DNA of 64,000 nt from JAEZBP01 sp963832725 (lineage in GTDB: Bacteria; Myxococcota_A; Polyangia; Polyangiales; Sandaracinaceae). The stretch spans positions 1 through 64,000 of the forward strand of contig CAWHVG010000008.1 in NCBI GenBank assembly GCA_963832725.1, given 5' to 3'. The translations under genes were made by a program, and so were the position numbers. This document shows positions 1 through 8,690 of this stretch, in pieces. How positions within the stretch are numbered: position 1 is the first letter of the stretch; each line of letters starts with the position of its first letter. The notes under the pieces were generated by a model. That model had not been told where the DNA came from, made no database searches, and saw only the letters and a list, made by a program, of their open reading frames with translations.

Positions 1-978
1 GGTGATCGAGCTCGTCCGCCGCCCGGAAGCTTCTCGAGCGTCCGGTGGGTGGTGGTGGACATGCAGGAGGCAGCGCTACCGCGCCTCCGTGAGGAGCTCG
101 GTTCCCGAGCGGTCTGGAGCGACTGTGTTCGCGATGAGGGCGCGTTCGCAGAGGATCTGGACGCGATGATGCGCTTGGTGGATCCGAGCATGCCAGGCCC
201 CGCCAGGGCGGGCGCTGCGTGGCCGCGTGGCGTGCTGCCGCCGTCGCGCCCGCACGAGCCGTCGGAAGCCTCGGAAGAGGACCGCCAAGCGATCGATATC
301 GAGCTGGCTGCGGCCGGTGTGAGCCCTGCGCTCGCGGCCGAGCAGGGCGTTCGGATGCAGCAGTACATGATCGCGGCCGCGGTGCAGCTGAAGCAGGGCA
401 ACGGCGCTGCAAAGCCGTGTCCTACCAGGGCGAGGCGTGCCGCATCGCCTACGAGTCGGGCGGCACAGCGCGAGGTGCTCGTGCAGCATCTCGTGCTCGC
501 CGGCTACCAACTGGCCACGGGGATGGAGCGCGAGGCGTGGACCGAATACACGTCGGTGGCCCAGCGCGCTACGGAGTGGGACTGCGACTTGGAGCACGCC
601 CAGGCCAGCCTGGCGCTGGCGCTGCTCGAAGCCCGCTACGGTCGGCATCCCGAGGCGGCGACACATTACTCGAACGCGGCGGAGGCCGCTCTGCGCGCGA
701 GCGCGACCGGGTTGGCGGTCGAGAGCTGGCGCTTGGCCGGGCAGATGGCGGCCGAGGCGCAGCTTGAAGAGCGCGCGGCCGAGTGCTTCCACCGAGCGAT
801 GGAGCTGGCCGAGGACGCGGAGCCAGATGTCGCCAAGAGCTCGAGCGCGCCGGCGGCCGCGCGGCAGCTCGCTGCGCGGCTGCGCAAGCAAGGGTTGAGC
901 CCGCAGGCCGACTCGCTGGAGCACACCGCGAACCGCATCGAGGCCGGCATGCCTCGGTCGGTGGAGGCGCTGCTCTGA
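1..978 (+). CDS. TPR-like helical protein upstream of the RHS toxin (5' end outside window)
   Basis: The reading frame is open from the first base, and a coding-looking stretch (VIELVRRPEA in frame 2) precedes the first in-frame GTG at 49, so the true start is probably off the left edge. The C-terminal 200 residues are alanine-rich amphipathic helices of TPR type (for example LAGYQLATGMEREAW and AAECFHRAMELAED). Around 410-470 the frame changes and then returns: the best reading in between is AVSYQGEACRIAYESG. The stop at 976-978 overlaps the RHS start (TGATG), which indicates translational coupling. I infer a chaperone or adaptor role in loading or export of the RHS effector. No family is recognised with certainty. 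Confidence 0.6.
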   Translation, partial: GDRARPPPGSFSSVRWVVVDMQEAALPRLREELGSRAVWSDCVRDEGAFAEDLDAMMRLVDPSMPGPARAGAAWPRGVLPPSRPHEPSEASEEDRQAIDIELAAAGVSPALAAEQGVRMQQYMIAAAVQLKQGNGAAKPCPTRARRAASPTSRAAQREVLVQHLVLAGYQLATGMEREAWTEYTSVAQRATEWDCDLEHAQASLALALLEARYGRHPEAATHYSNAAEAALRASATGLAVESWRLAGQMAAEAQLEERAAECFHRAMELAEDAEPDVAKSSSAPAAARQLAARLRKQGLSPQADSLEHTANRIEAGMPRSVEALL

Positions 979-3900
979 TGCTGGCGAGCACCCACCTCGA
1001 TCCGGTCGTCGGCATCGACATCCACTGGGAGATGGTCCCGATGCCGGCCCCCGTGCCCACGCCGCTGCCGAACCCCTTCGTCGGCATGGTGTGGGATCCG
1101 ATGGGGCTCGCGGTCGGCCTCGTGATCAGCCAGGTGGTGGACAGACTGACGGGCTCGCCGCCTACCGGGGGCGGTGATCGTCAACATGCTCCCGGCGACC
1201 AACACCGGGACGGAAGCGACCGGGTTTGGCGCACATCCTGATCCCACCCGGGACGTCGTGGGCGCCGATGCCGAGCATCCTGCCGGTGATCATCCCGAGG
1301 ATTCCGCCGACCGAGCCCGACAACCCCGCATGTCCGGATGACGACGCCATCGTCGTCTACGGGCTCGAAAACCGTGCACGTGATGGGCGCGAACTTCGCC
1401 CGTTCGGCGACATGGCCATGAGCTGCTCGGAGCCGGTGCGGCTGCCGAGCTCGATTGACGATGGCGGTGCCCAAGGGCCCTCTCAGTGCCGGTGGGCGGC
1501 CCGCCGACGTTGGACGCGATGGCCGCGCTCGGTGCGTTCATCCGCACCAAGTGGGTGAGCCATCAGCTCAACAATGCGCTGAGCCACCTGCGCTCGACGC
1601 GCCTGCGAAACCTGCTCAGTCGCGTGGTTTGCTTTTTCACGGGGCACCCGGTCGACGTCGCGTCGGGCCGGGTGTTCACGGACCACGTCGATTTCGAGCT
1701 GTCTGGGCCGCTGCCGCTGCGCTTCGAGCGCGTGTACAACTCTGGGCTCGCGGAGCGCGATGGGCCACTCGGATACGGGCGGCAGCCACAGCCTCGACCA
1801 GCGTGTGTGGGAGGAGCGCGGGAAGGTCGTGTACCTCGCCGAGGACGGTCGGGAGCTCGAGCTCGACGCGTTCCATCTGCCCGGCCACCGCGTGCAGGCC
1901 GGTGATGAGCTCTACCACCCGATTCAATTGGCTCACGCTGAAGTGCCTCGGGCAGGGGCGGTGGGAAATCTGGACCGCGGCCGGGGTCGGTCACGAGTTC
2001 GCTCCGGTCGACGGCGTCGACCCCGCGGTCTCGCGGCTGGTCGCGAAGAAGACGCGGGACGGACACCGCATCGAGCTGCACTACGACGAGCGCGGCACGT
2101 TGAGCTGGGTCCGCGACTCGGGGGGGCGCCAGATCGGCTTCGTGCACGACGACGCGGGGCGGCTGACCAGCGTGAAGCTGCCCGTCCCTCGGGGGGAGGG
2201 CCACTACGAGCACGCCCGCTACGCGTACGACGCGCAGGGGGACCTGGTCACGGTCACCGATCCGGCGGGGAACTTCTGGGAATTCGAGTACGCCGGGCAC
2301 CTGCTCACACGCGAGACCGATCGCGAACGCCTCTCGTTCTACTTCGGCTACGACGGCATCGGCCAAGACGCGTGGTGCGTGCGGACTTGGGGCGACGGCG
2401 GCATCTACGACCACGAGCTCACGTACGACAAGAAGAGCAAGGTGACGTGCGTCACCAACTCGCTCGGCCAGACCACCACCTACCGGATGGACATCATGGG
2501 GATGGTGGTCGAGATCCTCGACCCGCACGGGGCGTCGACCAAGTACGAGTACGACCCCGACACGCTGCAGAAGACGGCTGAGAATCGACGAGCTCGGGAA
2601 TGCAACGCGATACGCGTACGACCACCGGGGTAACCGTGTACGGGCCGAGGGGCCCGAGGGAGTGAACAGCACCTTCGAGCACGATCCGCGCTTCCAGGAC
2701 GCGCCAGTCCGCGCGGTCGATCCGAACGGTGGCGAGTGGCGATGGGAGTACGACGCGTTCGGCCGGATGACGGGGCGCGCGAACCCCTTCGGCCACTGGA
2801 CCCGCTTCGAGTACGAGGAGCGAGCTCTTCGGCGCGTCACGACGCCCGGCGGCGCGGCGACGACGTTCGCGTACGACGAGTCGTTCAACCTGACTCGAGT
2901 CGTGACGGCGAACGGGGCGGAGTGGCGCTTCGAGCACGACCGCCTTGGCCGCGCGATCAAGAGCGTGAACCCGCGTGGCGGTGTCGAGCGCCGTCAGCAC
3001 GACGCGGTGGGGAACCTCGTTCGGGTGGAGGAGCCGCACGGCGTGGTGCGGCGCTTCGAGTACGATCGCGAGCAGAACCTGCTGCGGGCGCAGGACGAGC
3101 TGCGGAGGTGGCGTTCACGTACGCCGGCTACCACCGGTTGCACGAACGCCTGGAGGCGGGGACCACGATCCGCTTTCACTACGACACCGAGGACCAGCTC
3201 GTCGCGGTCGAGAACGAGGCGGGCGAGCGCTACGGGTTCGAGCTGGACGCGTGCGGGCGGGTGTCGGTGGAGAGGGGCTTCGACGGGTTCGCGCGGACCT
3301 ACGTGCGAGACGCGGCGGGTCGAGTGACACGCGTCGAAAAAGCGAGCCGCCGAACGAGCGACCTCAGCTACGACACGGCAGGTCGGATCACGGACGTGGT
3401 GCACTCGGACGGGAGCTTCGAGCGGTATCGCTACCGCGCGGACGGCGCGCTCGTCGAGGCGAGCAACGACGCTGCCGAGGTGTACTTCGAGCGCGACCCG
3501 ATGGGGCGGGTGGTCCGGGAGACGACGCGTCAGCCCGACGGTAGCGAGCACTGGGTGCGCAGCGGGTACGGCCCCGACGGACACCGCGTGCGGGTGGAAT
3601 CGAGCGATGGGCACCTGCACCACGTCGAGCGCGACCTGGTGGGCGACGTGCGCCGGGTCGAGCTCGATGGAGCGCGCTGGGGCGTCGACTTCGAGCGTGA
3701 CCCGGCGGGGCTCGAGCTCTCGCGCAGCTTCCCGAACGGGATCACGAGCCGCTGGCAGCGCGACGTCGTGGGCCGGCCGATGCGCCGCACGGTGACGTGG
3801 CGCAAAGAGGAGGGCGATCTCCGCACGCTCAACGACAAGCGCTACGAGTGGCAGGGCGACGACCAGATCCGCGCCATCCTCGACGACCAACTGGGGCACG

Positions 3901-5146
3901 CGCACTACAAACACGACGCGCGGGGGCGGCTCGTCTGGGCGCGCCTGCCGTGGGGGGAAGAGCAGCATCGCGCCATGGACGCGGTGGGCAACATCTACCG
4001 CACCCCCGATCTGAGCGATCACAATACGGTGCCGGTGGCCGCATCGAGGAAGCGGACGGCACCACCTATCGCCACGACGACGACGGCAACCTGGTCGAGA
4101 AGACCGACGTCCTAGGCGACATGACGCGGTACCGCTGGAACGGCGCCGGGATGCTCTCCTCGGTCGAGCTCCCCGACGGCCGGGAGGTGCACTTCGCCTA
4201 CGACGTGATGGCGCGCCGCCTACGCAAGCGCGTCCTCGAGCGACAGGGCGACGAGCTCCACCCGACCAAGGAGGTCCGCTGGTCCTGGGACGGCCACAAT
4301 CCGCTCGTCGAGCTGGACAGCGAGGAGGGCAAGAGCACGTGGGTCTTCGAACCGGAGACGTTCAACCCGCTGGCGAAGTTGGCACGTGGCGACGTGTGGG
4401 GTGCCCTCACTGATCAGATCGGAACGCCGACTGAGTTGGTAGGCCACGACGGGAGCGTCCGATGGCGGGTGACTGCGGATCTCAATGGACGGCAGGGGGG
4501 TGGGGCGCCTGCTGTGGGTTGTGAGTTCGGATGGCCAGGACAGTGTCGCGATGTCGAGGTTGGGTTTTCCTATAACCGTTTTCGGTATTTCGATCATGAC
4601 GTCGGGTCCTATGTTAGCAAAGATCCGATTCGTCTGCATGGTGGACCACGTGCATACGCATACCCGAATGATCCACTTTACGCGTTTGATCCTCTTGCGC
4701 TTGCCGCTGCCTACTGTCAGAGCGCGCAGCGTTGGCGTGATACGAATACGGGTCGCTTCCGCGGTCGCCCGAGTGATCTGTCAGAACTCGTTGACAACGG
4801 GCGTGTCGATTTTCCGTCGCTGATGGAGTGGAAGACTGCCCATGTCGACTGGAATCCGGCGCTGCCACACAACCAATGGGTGCACAGCCCGGGCAAGTTT
4901 CCGAGTGGAGGGTTCAGTCATGATCTCCGCGCGTCGAACGGCGAGCGGATCCGCATGCACGGCCATGGCGCGAATCCGAGTCCAGCGCTACCGCCCACAT
5001 CCAATGCTGCACGTGGCCCGACAACTTCAATCTCGCGGGTGCACGGTGGCCAAGGGCAACAGTTGACAACATCTGGATCCTGGGCCCCGAAGGGTACCCC
5101 GCATCCCAACGATGTCCACATACCTTTGGACAACTCTCCGTTCTAG
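978..5146 (+). CDS. PAAR-like/RHS-repeat polymorphic toxin, split by several frameshifts
   Basis: Read across frames this is one protein of about 1,380 residues. The first ~170 residues are a PAAR-like spike module (VIVNMLPATNTG, then KTVHVMGANFARSGD). Next comes CFFTGHPVDVASG, the usual entry to an RHS barrel, followed by YD/RHS repeats (YDERG, YDAQGDLV, YDAFGRM, YDTAGRI) from about 2,070 to 4,600. The core ends with the classical DPIRLHGG...YAYPNDPLYAFDP signature at about 4,620-4,690. The remaining ~150 residues are the variable toxin tip, with RMHGHGANP and PHPNDVHIPLDN. This resembles polymorphic toxin type 30 as I remember it, but tentatively. Frame changes occur near 1170, 1365, 1400, 1455, 1480, 1780, 1935, 2580, 3110 and 4035. 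They look like sequencing indels because homology resumes immediately. It is likely a type VI secretion or contact-dependent effector. Confidence 0.8.
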
Positions 5147-5160
5147 TGGGGTTTGTCTTC

Positions 5161-5575
5161 ATGTCCACGTTCGACCGTATAGTGGAGGAGTTTTCTGAGA
5201 TCCGGTTTCAGTATGACTCGGAGCTCTATCTCAAGGTGCTGCAGGAGCTCCTGGGGGCGCCAGAACCTCGGGGTCGCACCGAAGAGTACTATGGTCTTGT
5301 TGAGTTGGTGCTGTTTGGTATTTATGAATCCTACGGGGGGGGGGACTGTGCCGGATTCGGTGGCTAGTGAGCTGGTAGCGCGGATTCGGCGGGATTGGCC
5401 GACCCGCTCCGGCGCCCAACAGCAAGCGTCGATGGTGGCGATCGCGACAGTGCTGTTGCCGCGGGAGAATGCGAGGCGGTGGCTCGAGGATGCCGCTGAT
5501 AGCGAGACGGATCAGGAGCTCGCTGGTTTCTTGCGGCAGTGCGCGGACACGGAGAGAGCGGAACCGGTGGTGTAG
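5161..5575 (+). CDS. Putative immunity protein for the RHS toxin tip
   Basis: A 137-residue acidic protein starts 14 bases after the RHS stop. It reads MSTFDRIVEEFSEIRF..., then after a run of ten G (5335-5344) the frame shifts and continues DSVASELVARIRRDWP to a stop at 5573-5575. Removing one G restores a single ORF. A GTG at 5146 overlapping the RHS stop is an alternative start, but the ATG at 5161 is more natural. Base composition here and in the toxin tip is lower in GC than in the RHS core, as expected for a toxin/immunity cassette exchanged by recombination. The immunity role is inferred from position, size and composition. I recognise no immunity family. Confidence 0.55.
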
Positions 5576-5579
5576 CCCG

Positions 5580-5601
5580 GAGCTCCCTGGTCGGAGAGCT
5601 C
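5580..5601. terminator. Possible hairpin between convergent genes
   Basis: GAGCTC is repeated with a 10-base spacer, and since GAGCTC is self-complementary this can fold as a 6-bp stem. It lies between the end of the immunity gene and the stop of the opposing glycosylase gene. There is no T-run, so terminator function is weakly supported. Confidence 0.25.
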
Positions 5602-6229
5602 ACATCGATCGGATGTCGCGGACCGAGAGCTTGGGGCCGAAGCGGGGGGCGCCGGGGCCGGCGCGCAGGATCGCGGCCAGGACTCGACCTCGGTAGGGGC
5701 GGAAGGGCTCCAGGAGCGCCAGCATCTCGTCGTCGTCACCGCGGGCGCGGCCGGTGAGGGTGAAGACCACGTGGTTCGGGAAGTGGTAGTCGCCGACCGG
5801 GACGGCGTCTGGGTCGCCGTGCGCGGCGGAGACGACGTGCGCGGCCGTCCAGGGGCCGATGCCGGGGAAGGCGAGTAGGCGCTCGTACGCTTCGCTCGGC
5901 GGGAGCGTGGCGAAGCCTTCGATGCGGCGGCTGCGGCGCGCGGCGAAGAGGAGGGTGTCCGCTCGCCGGCGCTCGACGCCCACCGGGTGCAGGTCGTAGT
6001 AGGCGAGCTTGCGCAGATCCTCGCCGGTCGGCGGCAGCCAGAGCTTCACCGGTCCCGGCGCGCGCTCGCCCGGTGACGGTCGGATCCTCTTCGACGCGCG
6101 CTTCGTAGCAGCCGCGGAGCTCGGCCATCTGCGCGCCGACGCCGTGCCCGAGCCCAATGGGTCTGCTCGCTCCCCCTCCGTCGAGCAGTTCGTCGTGGCG
6201 TCACCGCGGATCGGCGGACCATCCGCCAA
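5600..6229 (-). CDS. DNA-3-methyladenine glycosylase-like protein, N-terminally truncated
   Basis: The C-terminal ~150 residues match the helix-hairpin-helix glycosylase fold (AlkA type): LAYYDLHPVGVERRRADTL, then FPGIGPWTAAHVVSAAHGDP with the hairpin and a catalytic aspartate candidate in AVPVGDYHFP, then FRPYRGRVLAAI. Such enzymes excise alkylated bases and normally have another 100-150 residues before this part. Here the upstream 50-60 codons (beyond APGPVKLWLPP) have no recognisable family sequence in any minus frame. The gene is therefore truncated or fused to unrelated DNA, and may be inactive. The junction lies next to the direct-repeat copy at 6208-6306. Confidence 0.6.
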   Translation of the reverse strand: MADGPPIRGDATTNCSTEGERADPLGSGTASARRWPSSAAATKRASKRIRPSPGERAPGPVKLWLPPTGEDLRKLAYYDLHPVGVERRRADTLLFAARRSRRIEGFATLPPSEAYERLLAFPGIGPWTAAHVVSAAHGDPDAVPVGDYHFPNHVVFTLTGRARGDDDEMLALLEPFRPYRGRVLAAILRAGPGAPRFGPKLSVRDIRSM

Positions 6230-6306
6230 TCGTCCGCCACCTTCGCCGATTTGGTCGCGTCACCCCGCGAAGTCATTGACCTGCGGAGCCGGCATGCGGC
6301 CTGCCA
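6208..6306. repeat. Direct repeat copy A, ~99 bp
   Basis: Begins GATCGGCGGA and ends near GCATGCGGCCTG. It aligns over its full length (by eye about 75% identical) with 7268-7366, including an identical CGAAGTCATTGACC core and GAGCCGGCATGCG. The two copies bracket the unknown gene at 6382-7158. TTGACC in the core could serve as a -35 element, but no clear -10 follows. Confidence 0.6.
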
Positions 6307-6381
6307 GGGCTCGCCGAGGCTCGGCGGAGCGGTCGCGCGCTCTGGGATCTGCTGCACCGGGCCGCTCACCTCGGCGAGGGG

Positions 6382-7158
6382 ATGGAGGCCGAGCTGGAGC
6401 CCCTGATCGACGAGGCGCGGCACGCGATCGAGGGTTCCGAAGAGGGCCGGCCGGTCGACGTCGGCGCCTGGCGGGAGCGCCTCGCGGCGCGGCTCTCGGA
6501 GGAAGAAGCGGCGCTGGTGCTGGCCGACGGCTCCGACGAGGGGCGGGCGCTGGACCGGTTGGCGGAGGGCATCGCTTCGGTGGCGCCCTGCACGGCCGAG
6601 CTGCTCGAGCCCGAGGCGCTGGCCGACTTCGCCCGGTCGGAGGCCATCTGGGATCGAGCGCCTTTGGCGCTGCGCCTCGACCGTTTCCTCGAAGGGCGCG
6701 CGCTGGCCGAGCTGGCGCGCTTCGAGCACGCGATCGCCCGCGCGGCGCGCGACAATCAGGTCGAGCGCCTGTGTGTGCCTCTCGAAGCGTTGCCAGACGT
6801 GCTCGAGGAGGGTGTCCTGGTCCGCAACGAGGCTTTCGAGCGGCTCGCGTTCGAGCACGACGTCGTCGGTGTGCACGCGGCGCTCTCGGCGGGTGAGCCG
6901 CTGCCGCCCCTCGAGCCCGCGCCGGCAATCTGGCTGGTGGGCGCGTTCTTCGACCAGGTCTCCGTGCTGCCCTGCCCGAGCGGGGTCGACGCTGCCTGGG
7001 AGCGGCTGGGGCGCGGGGCCTGCAATCCGCTCGAGCTGGCCGAGATCATCGACGGCGCGCTCGAAGAGACGCCGGAGGGCTGGCCCGAGGACGGCGCGGC
7101 GTGGATCGCCGAGCTGCTGGAGGAGGGCGCCATCGGCTGGAGTGGACCGGAGGGCTGA
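6382..7158 (+). CDS. Unknown acidic protein between direct repeats
   Basis: A 258-residue acidic, soluble, helix-rich protein with no signal peptide or transmembrane segment, and no family I recognise. Codons remain coding-like upstream of the ATG (LPGLAEARRSGRALWDLLHR from about 6301), but there is no ATG, GTG or TTG in that frame after the stop at 6277-6279. The true start may therefore be lost to an indel or lie in the repeat. The C-terminus is dominated by Glu/Asp and Trp (LEETPEGWPEDGAAWIAEL). It stands alone on the plus strand between the two ~99-bp repeats, which suggests that gene plus repeats moved or amplified as a unit. Confidence 0.5.
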   Translation: MEAELEPLIDEARHAIEGSEEGRPVDVGAWRERLAARLSEEEAALVLADGSDEGRALDRLAEGIASVAPCTAELLEPEALADFARSEAIWDRAPLALRLDRFLEGRALAELARFEHAIARAARDNQVERLCVPLEALPDVLEEGVLVRNEAFERLAFEHDVVGVHAALSAGEPLPPLEPAPAIWLVGAFFDQVSVLPCPSGVDAAWERLGRGACNPLELAEIIDGALEETPEGWPEDGAAWIAELLEEGAIGWSGPEG

Positions 7159-7267
7159 GCGTTCGCCAGGCCACCTCGATGCGGCCGCTCCGTTACGAGC
7201 GAGGAGGGCGAGCGTCGGGACCGGCGGGCGTTCTTCCTCGAAGCTCGTCGAAAGCGTCGGAGCGCGA

Positions 7268-7366
7268 AGATCGGCGGAAGGTTCGCCGCTCGTCCGCCAC
7301 GTCCGCCAATCTGGGCGCGTAACTTCCCGAAGTCATTGACCGCCGAGCCGGCATGCGACCTGCGCT
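7268..7366. repeat. Direct repeat copy B, ~99 bp
   Basis: Second copy of the element described at 6208-6306, in the same orientation, with the shared CGAAGTCATTGACC and GAGCCGGCATGCG blocks. It begins about 110 bases after the unknown gene and runs into the transposase remnant that follows. Confidence 0.6.
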
Positions 7367-7446
7367 GGCCCAGCGGCCGTGGAAGGGAGCCGTCGTCGTC
7401 GCGCGGTAGGAGAAGCGTGAGCGTGCCCGGGCCGGTAGCTCGGTTC

Positions 7447-7524
7447 GCGCGTGCGGACGGCTACGAGCGTCGGAGCCCGGAAGAGACGCTGCTCTACCAG
7501 CTCCAGACCGCACGCTGCGGCTGA
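7447..7524 (+). pseudogene. Remnant of an IS91-type transposase N-terminus
   Basis: The segment ADGYERRSPEETLLYQL resembles the YxxRRPEETVLYxVV motif that opens IS91-family transposases (the zinc-binding region follows in intact enzymes). The match is short and ends at a stop after QTARCG. No other transposase parts follow, so this is a relic. A second relic of the same family, from the middle and C-terminus, lies at about 26.27-26.47 kb. Confidence 0.4.
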
Positions 7525-7692
7525 CCACAGGCCTTCCGCGACGACCGTGGCGACTGCGACGGGCGCATCGGTGCAGTTCGCGGGCGCGCGGACACGGCAG
7601 CAGTCGCACCATCGCACCGTCCGTAAATAGGGGCATCGCCGCAGCGCTGGCTCGCGCGAGCCGCCACGCGCGAATTCGGGGCTCGCGGGCGC

Positions 7693-7856
7693 CATTCCCG
7701 TCTGGGAATTGCCCGATCGGGCCCCTCGGACGCGATCTCCAGGCGGGAAACGGGCTCGCACGCCCTGCGAGCGCGATCTGCAGGCGGGGAACGCGCCCGT
7801 TCGCCGTTCGAGCGCGATCCCCACGTGGGGGAGGCGGCCGCACGCCGCGCGGGTGC
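7693..7856. repeat. Tandem array of 41-bp repeats, four clear units
   Basis: Units start at 7693, 7734, 7775 and 7816, exactly 41 bases apart. Each opens with a core like GATCTCCAGGCGGGAA, GATCTGCAGGCGGGGA or GATCCCCACGTGGGGG, and most end in GAGCGC or a close variant. The first and last cores are near-perfect hairpins (ATTCCCGTCTGGGAAT; CCCCACGTGGGG). Degenerate further units can be traced on both sides, roughly 7650-8040. The period is not a multiple of three and no conserved ORF crosses it, so it is non-coding. The whole 7159-8126 stretch otherwise holds only the repeat copy and transposase relic noted separately. Confidence 0.65.
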
Positions 7857-8126
7857 GAGGCCGACGGATGAGCGAGCGTTCGCGGGCCGCGCGGCCGCGA
7901 GCGCGCGCCGTGATCGCGCGTTCGCACACCAGGATCGTGCGATCCCCGACCGCGGATCGCGTTTGCATGCCTCGCGATCGGCGGGGTGGCGCGAGGATCG
8001 CGCGTCCGCGACCCGCGCGATCGCGTTCCCCACGCCGAGGTCGCCTTCACCAATGATCCCAGGATCGGTTGATCCTCGTGGCAGCGGCCGATAGGGTCGA
8101 CCCCGACCATTGAAAGGGAGGGGCGG

Positions 8127-8399
8127 ATGGCGCCGACGGTGAGCAAGACGACGAGCGAACAACTCGAGTACAGCGCCGCGGTCGAGAGCGCGACCGCCGA
8201 GCACGGAGAGCGCATCGCACAGAAGGTGATGAAGCTCGTTTGGGGCGCGGAGACACCGCCGGTGAGTCTGGTGGTCGTGGTTCGAGCGCTGCTCGCGCTC
8301 TTGCAGGTCGCGTCGCGCACCCTGCGCACCGGCAACGCCGCCGGCGACCCCAACCCGAACAATCCGCTCGTGAACGGGCCGACCGGTTCGAACGGCTGA
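8127..8399 (+). CDS. Small hypothetical protein, 90 residues
   Basis: It starts at ATG 8127 behind a strong ribosome-binding site (AAGGGAGGGG) and ends just before a hairpin terminator. The N-terminal half is charged and helical (SEQLEYSAAVESATAEHGER), the middle is hydrophobic (VSLVVVVRALLALLQVA), and the tail is Gly/Asn/Pro-rich (NAAGDPNPNNPLVNGP). A single amphipathic or membrane-associated helix is likely. It is monocistronic. I recognise no family. Confidence 0.6.
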   Translation: MAPTVSKTTSEQLEYSAAVESATAEHGERIAQKVMKLVWGAETPPVSLVVVVRALLALLQVASRTLRTGNAAGDPNPNNPLVNGPTGSNG

Positions 8400-8429
8400 T
8401 CCCGAGCCACCCCCTGTCGCGCACGCAAC

Positions 8430-8466
8430 GAGGGCCGGGTCGCCGAGCAATCCGGCCCCTTCTTGA
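8430..8466 (+). terminator. Rho-independent-like terminator after the 90-residue gene
   Basis: GGGCCGG (8432-8438) pairs with CCGGCCC (8452-8458) across a 13-base loop and is followed by CTTCTTGATT. It lies about 30 bases after the stop of the small gene. Confidence 0.55.
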
Positions 8467-8690
8467 TTCGGCGAGCGGCGACGGACGTCGACCTCGCCGC
8501 GTGCCACCCACCTACTCGGTGTCGCCCTCGCAGTGTGCGGGCGCGCCCGCCTCGCTGGCGCGCTCGAGCGGCTTTGCCGCTACATCGCCCGGTCATCGAG
8601 GGAGACGGATCCGGCGGATGAGCTCACCGATCGTGCTCGGCAATCCGCGGTCCACGCTCGTCCGATGTGCTCTACCATGCGCGGACTGCG

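Noticed and set aside
978..5146. Programmed frameshifting in the RHS gene
   Set aside because: About ten frame changes in both directions, several at G-runs, without slippery-site and stem-loop context. The pattern matches indel errors seen elsewhere in the window.
1..5575. Prophage or full type VI secretion locus
   Set aside because: Only the TPR-like, RHS and immunity genes are visible. No sheath, baseplate, VgrG or phage structural genes are present in the window, though they could lie to the left.
7693..7856. 41-bp repeats as a CRISPR array
   Set aside because: Units are contiguous and variable along their whole length. There are no conserved repeats separated by unique spacers and no cas genes nearby.
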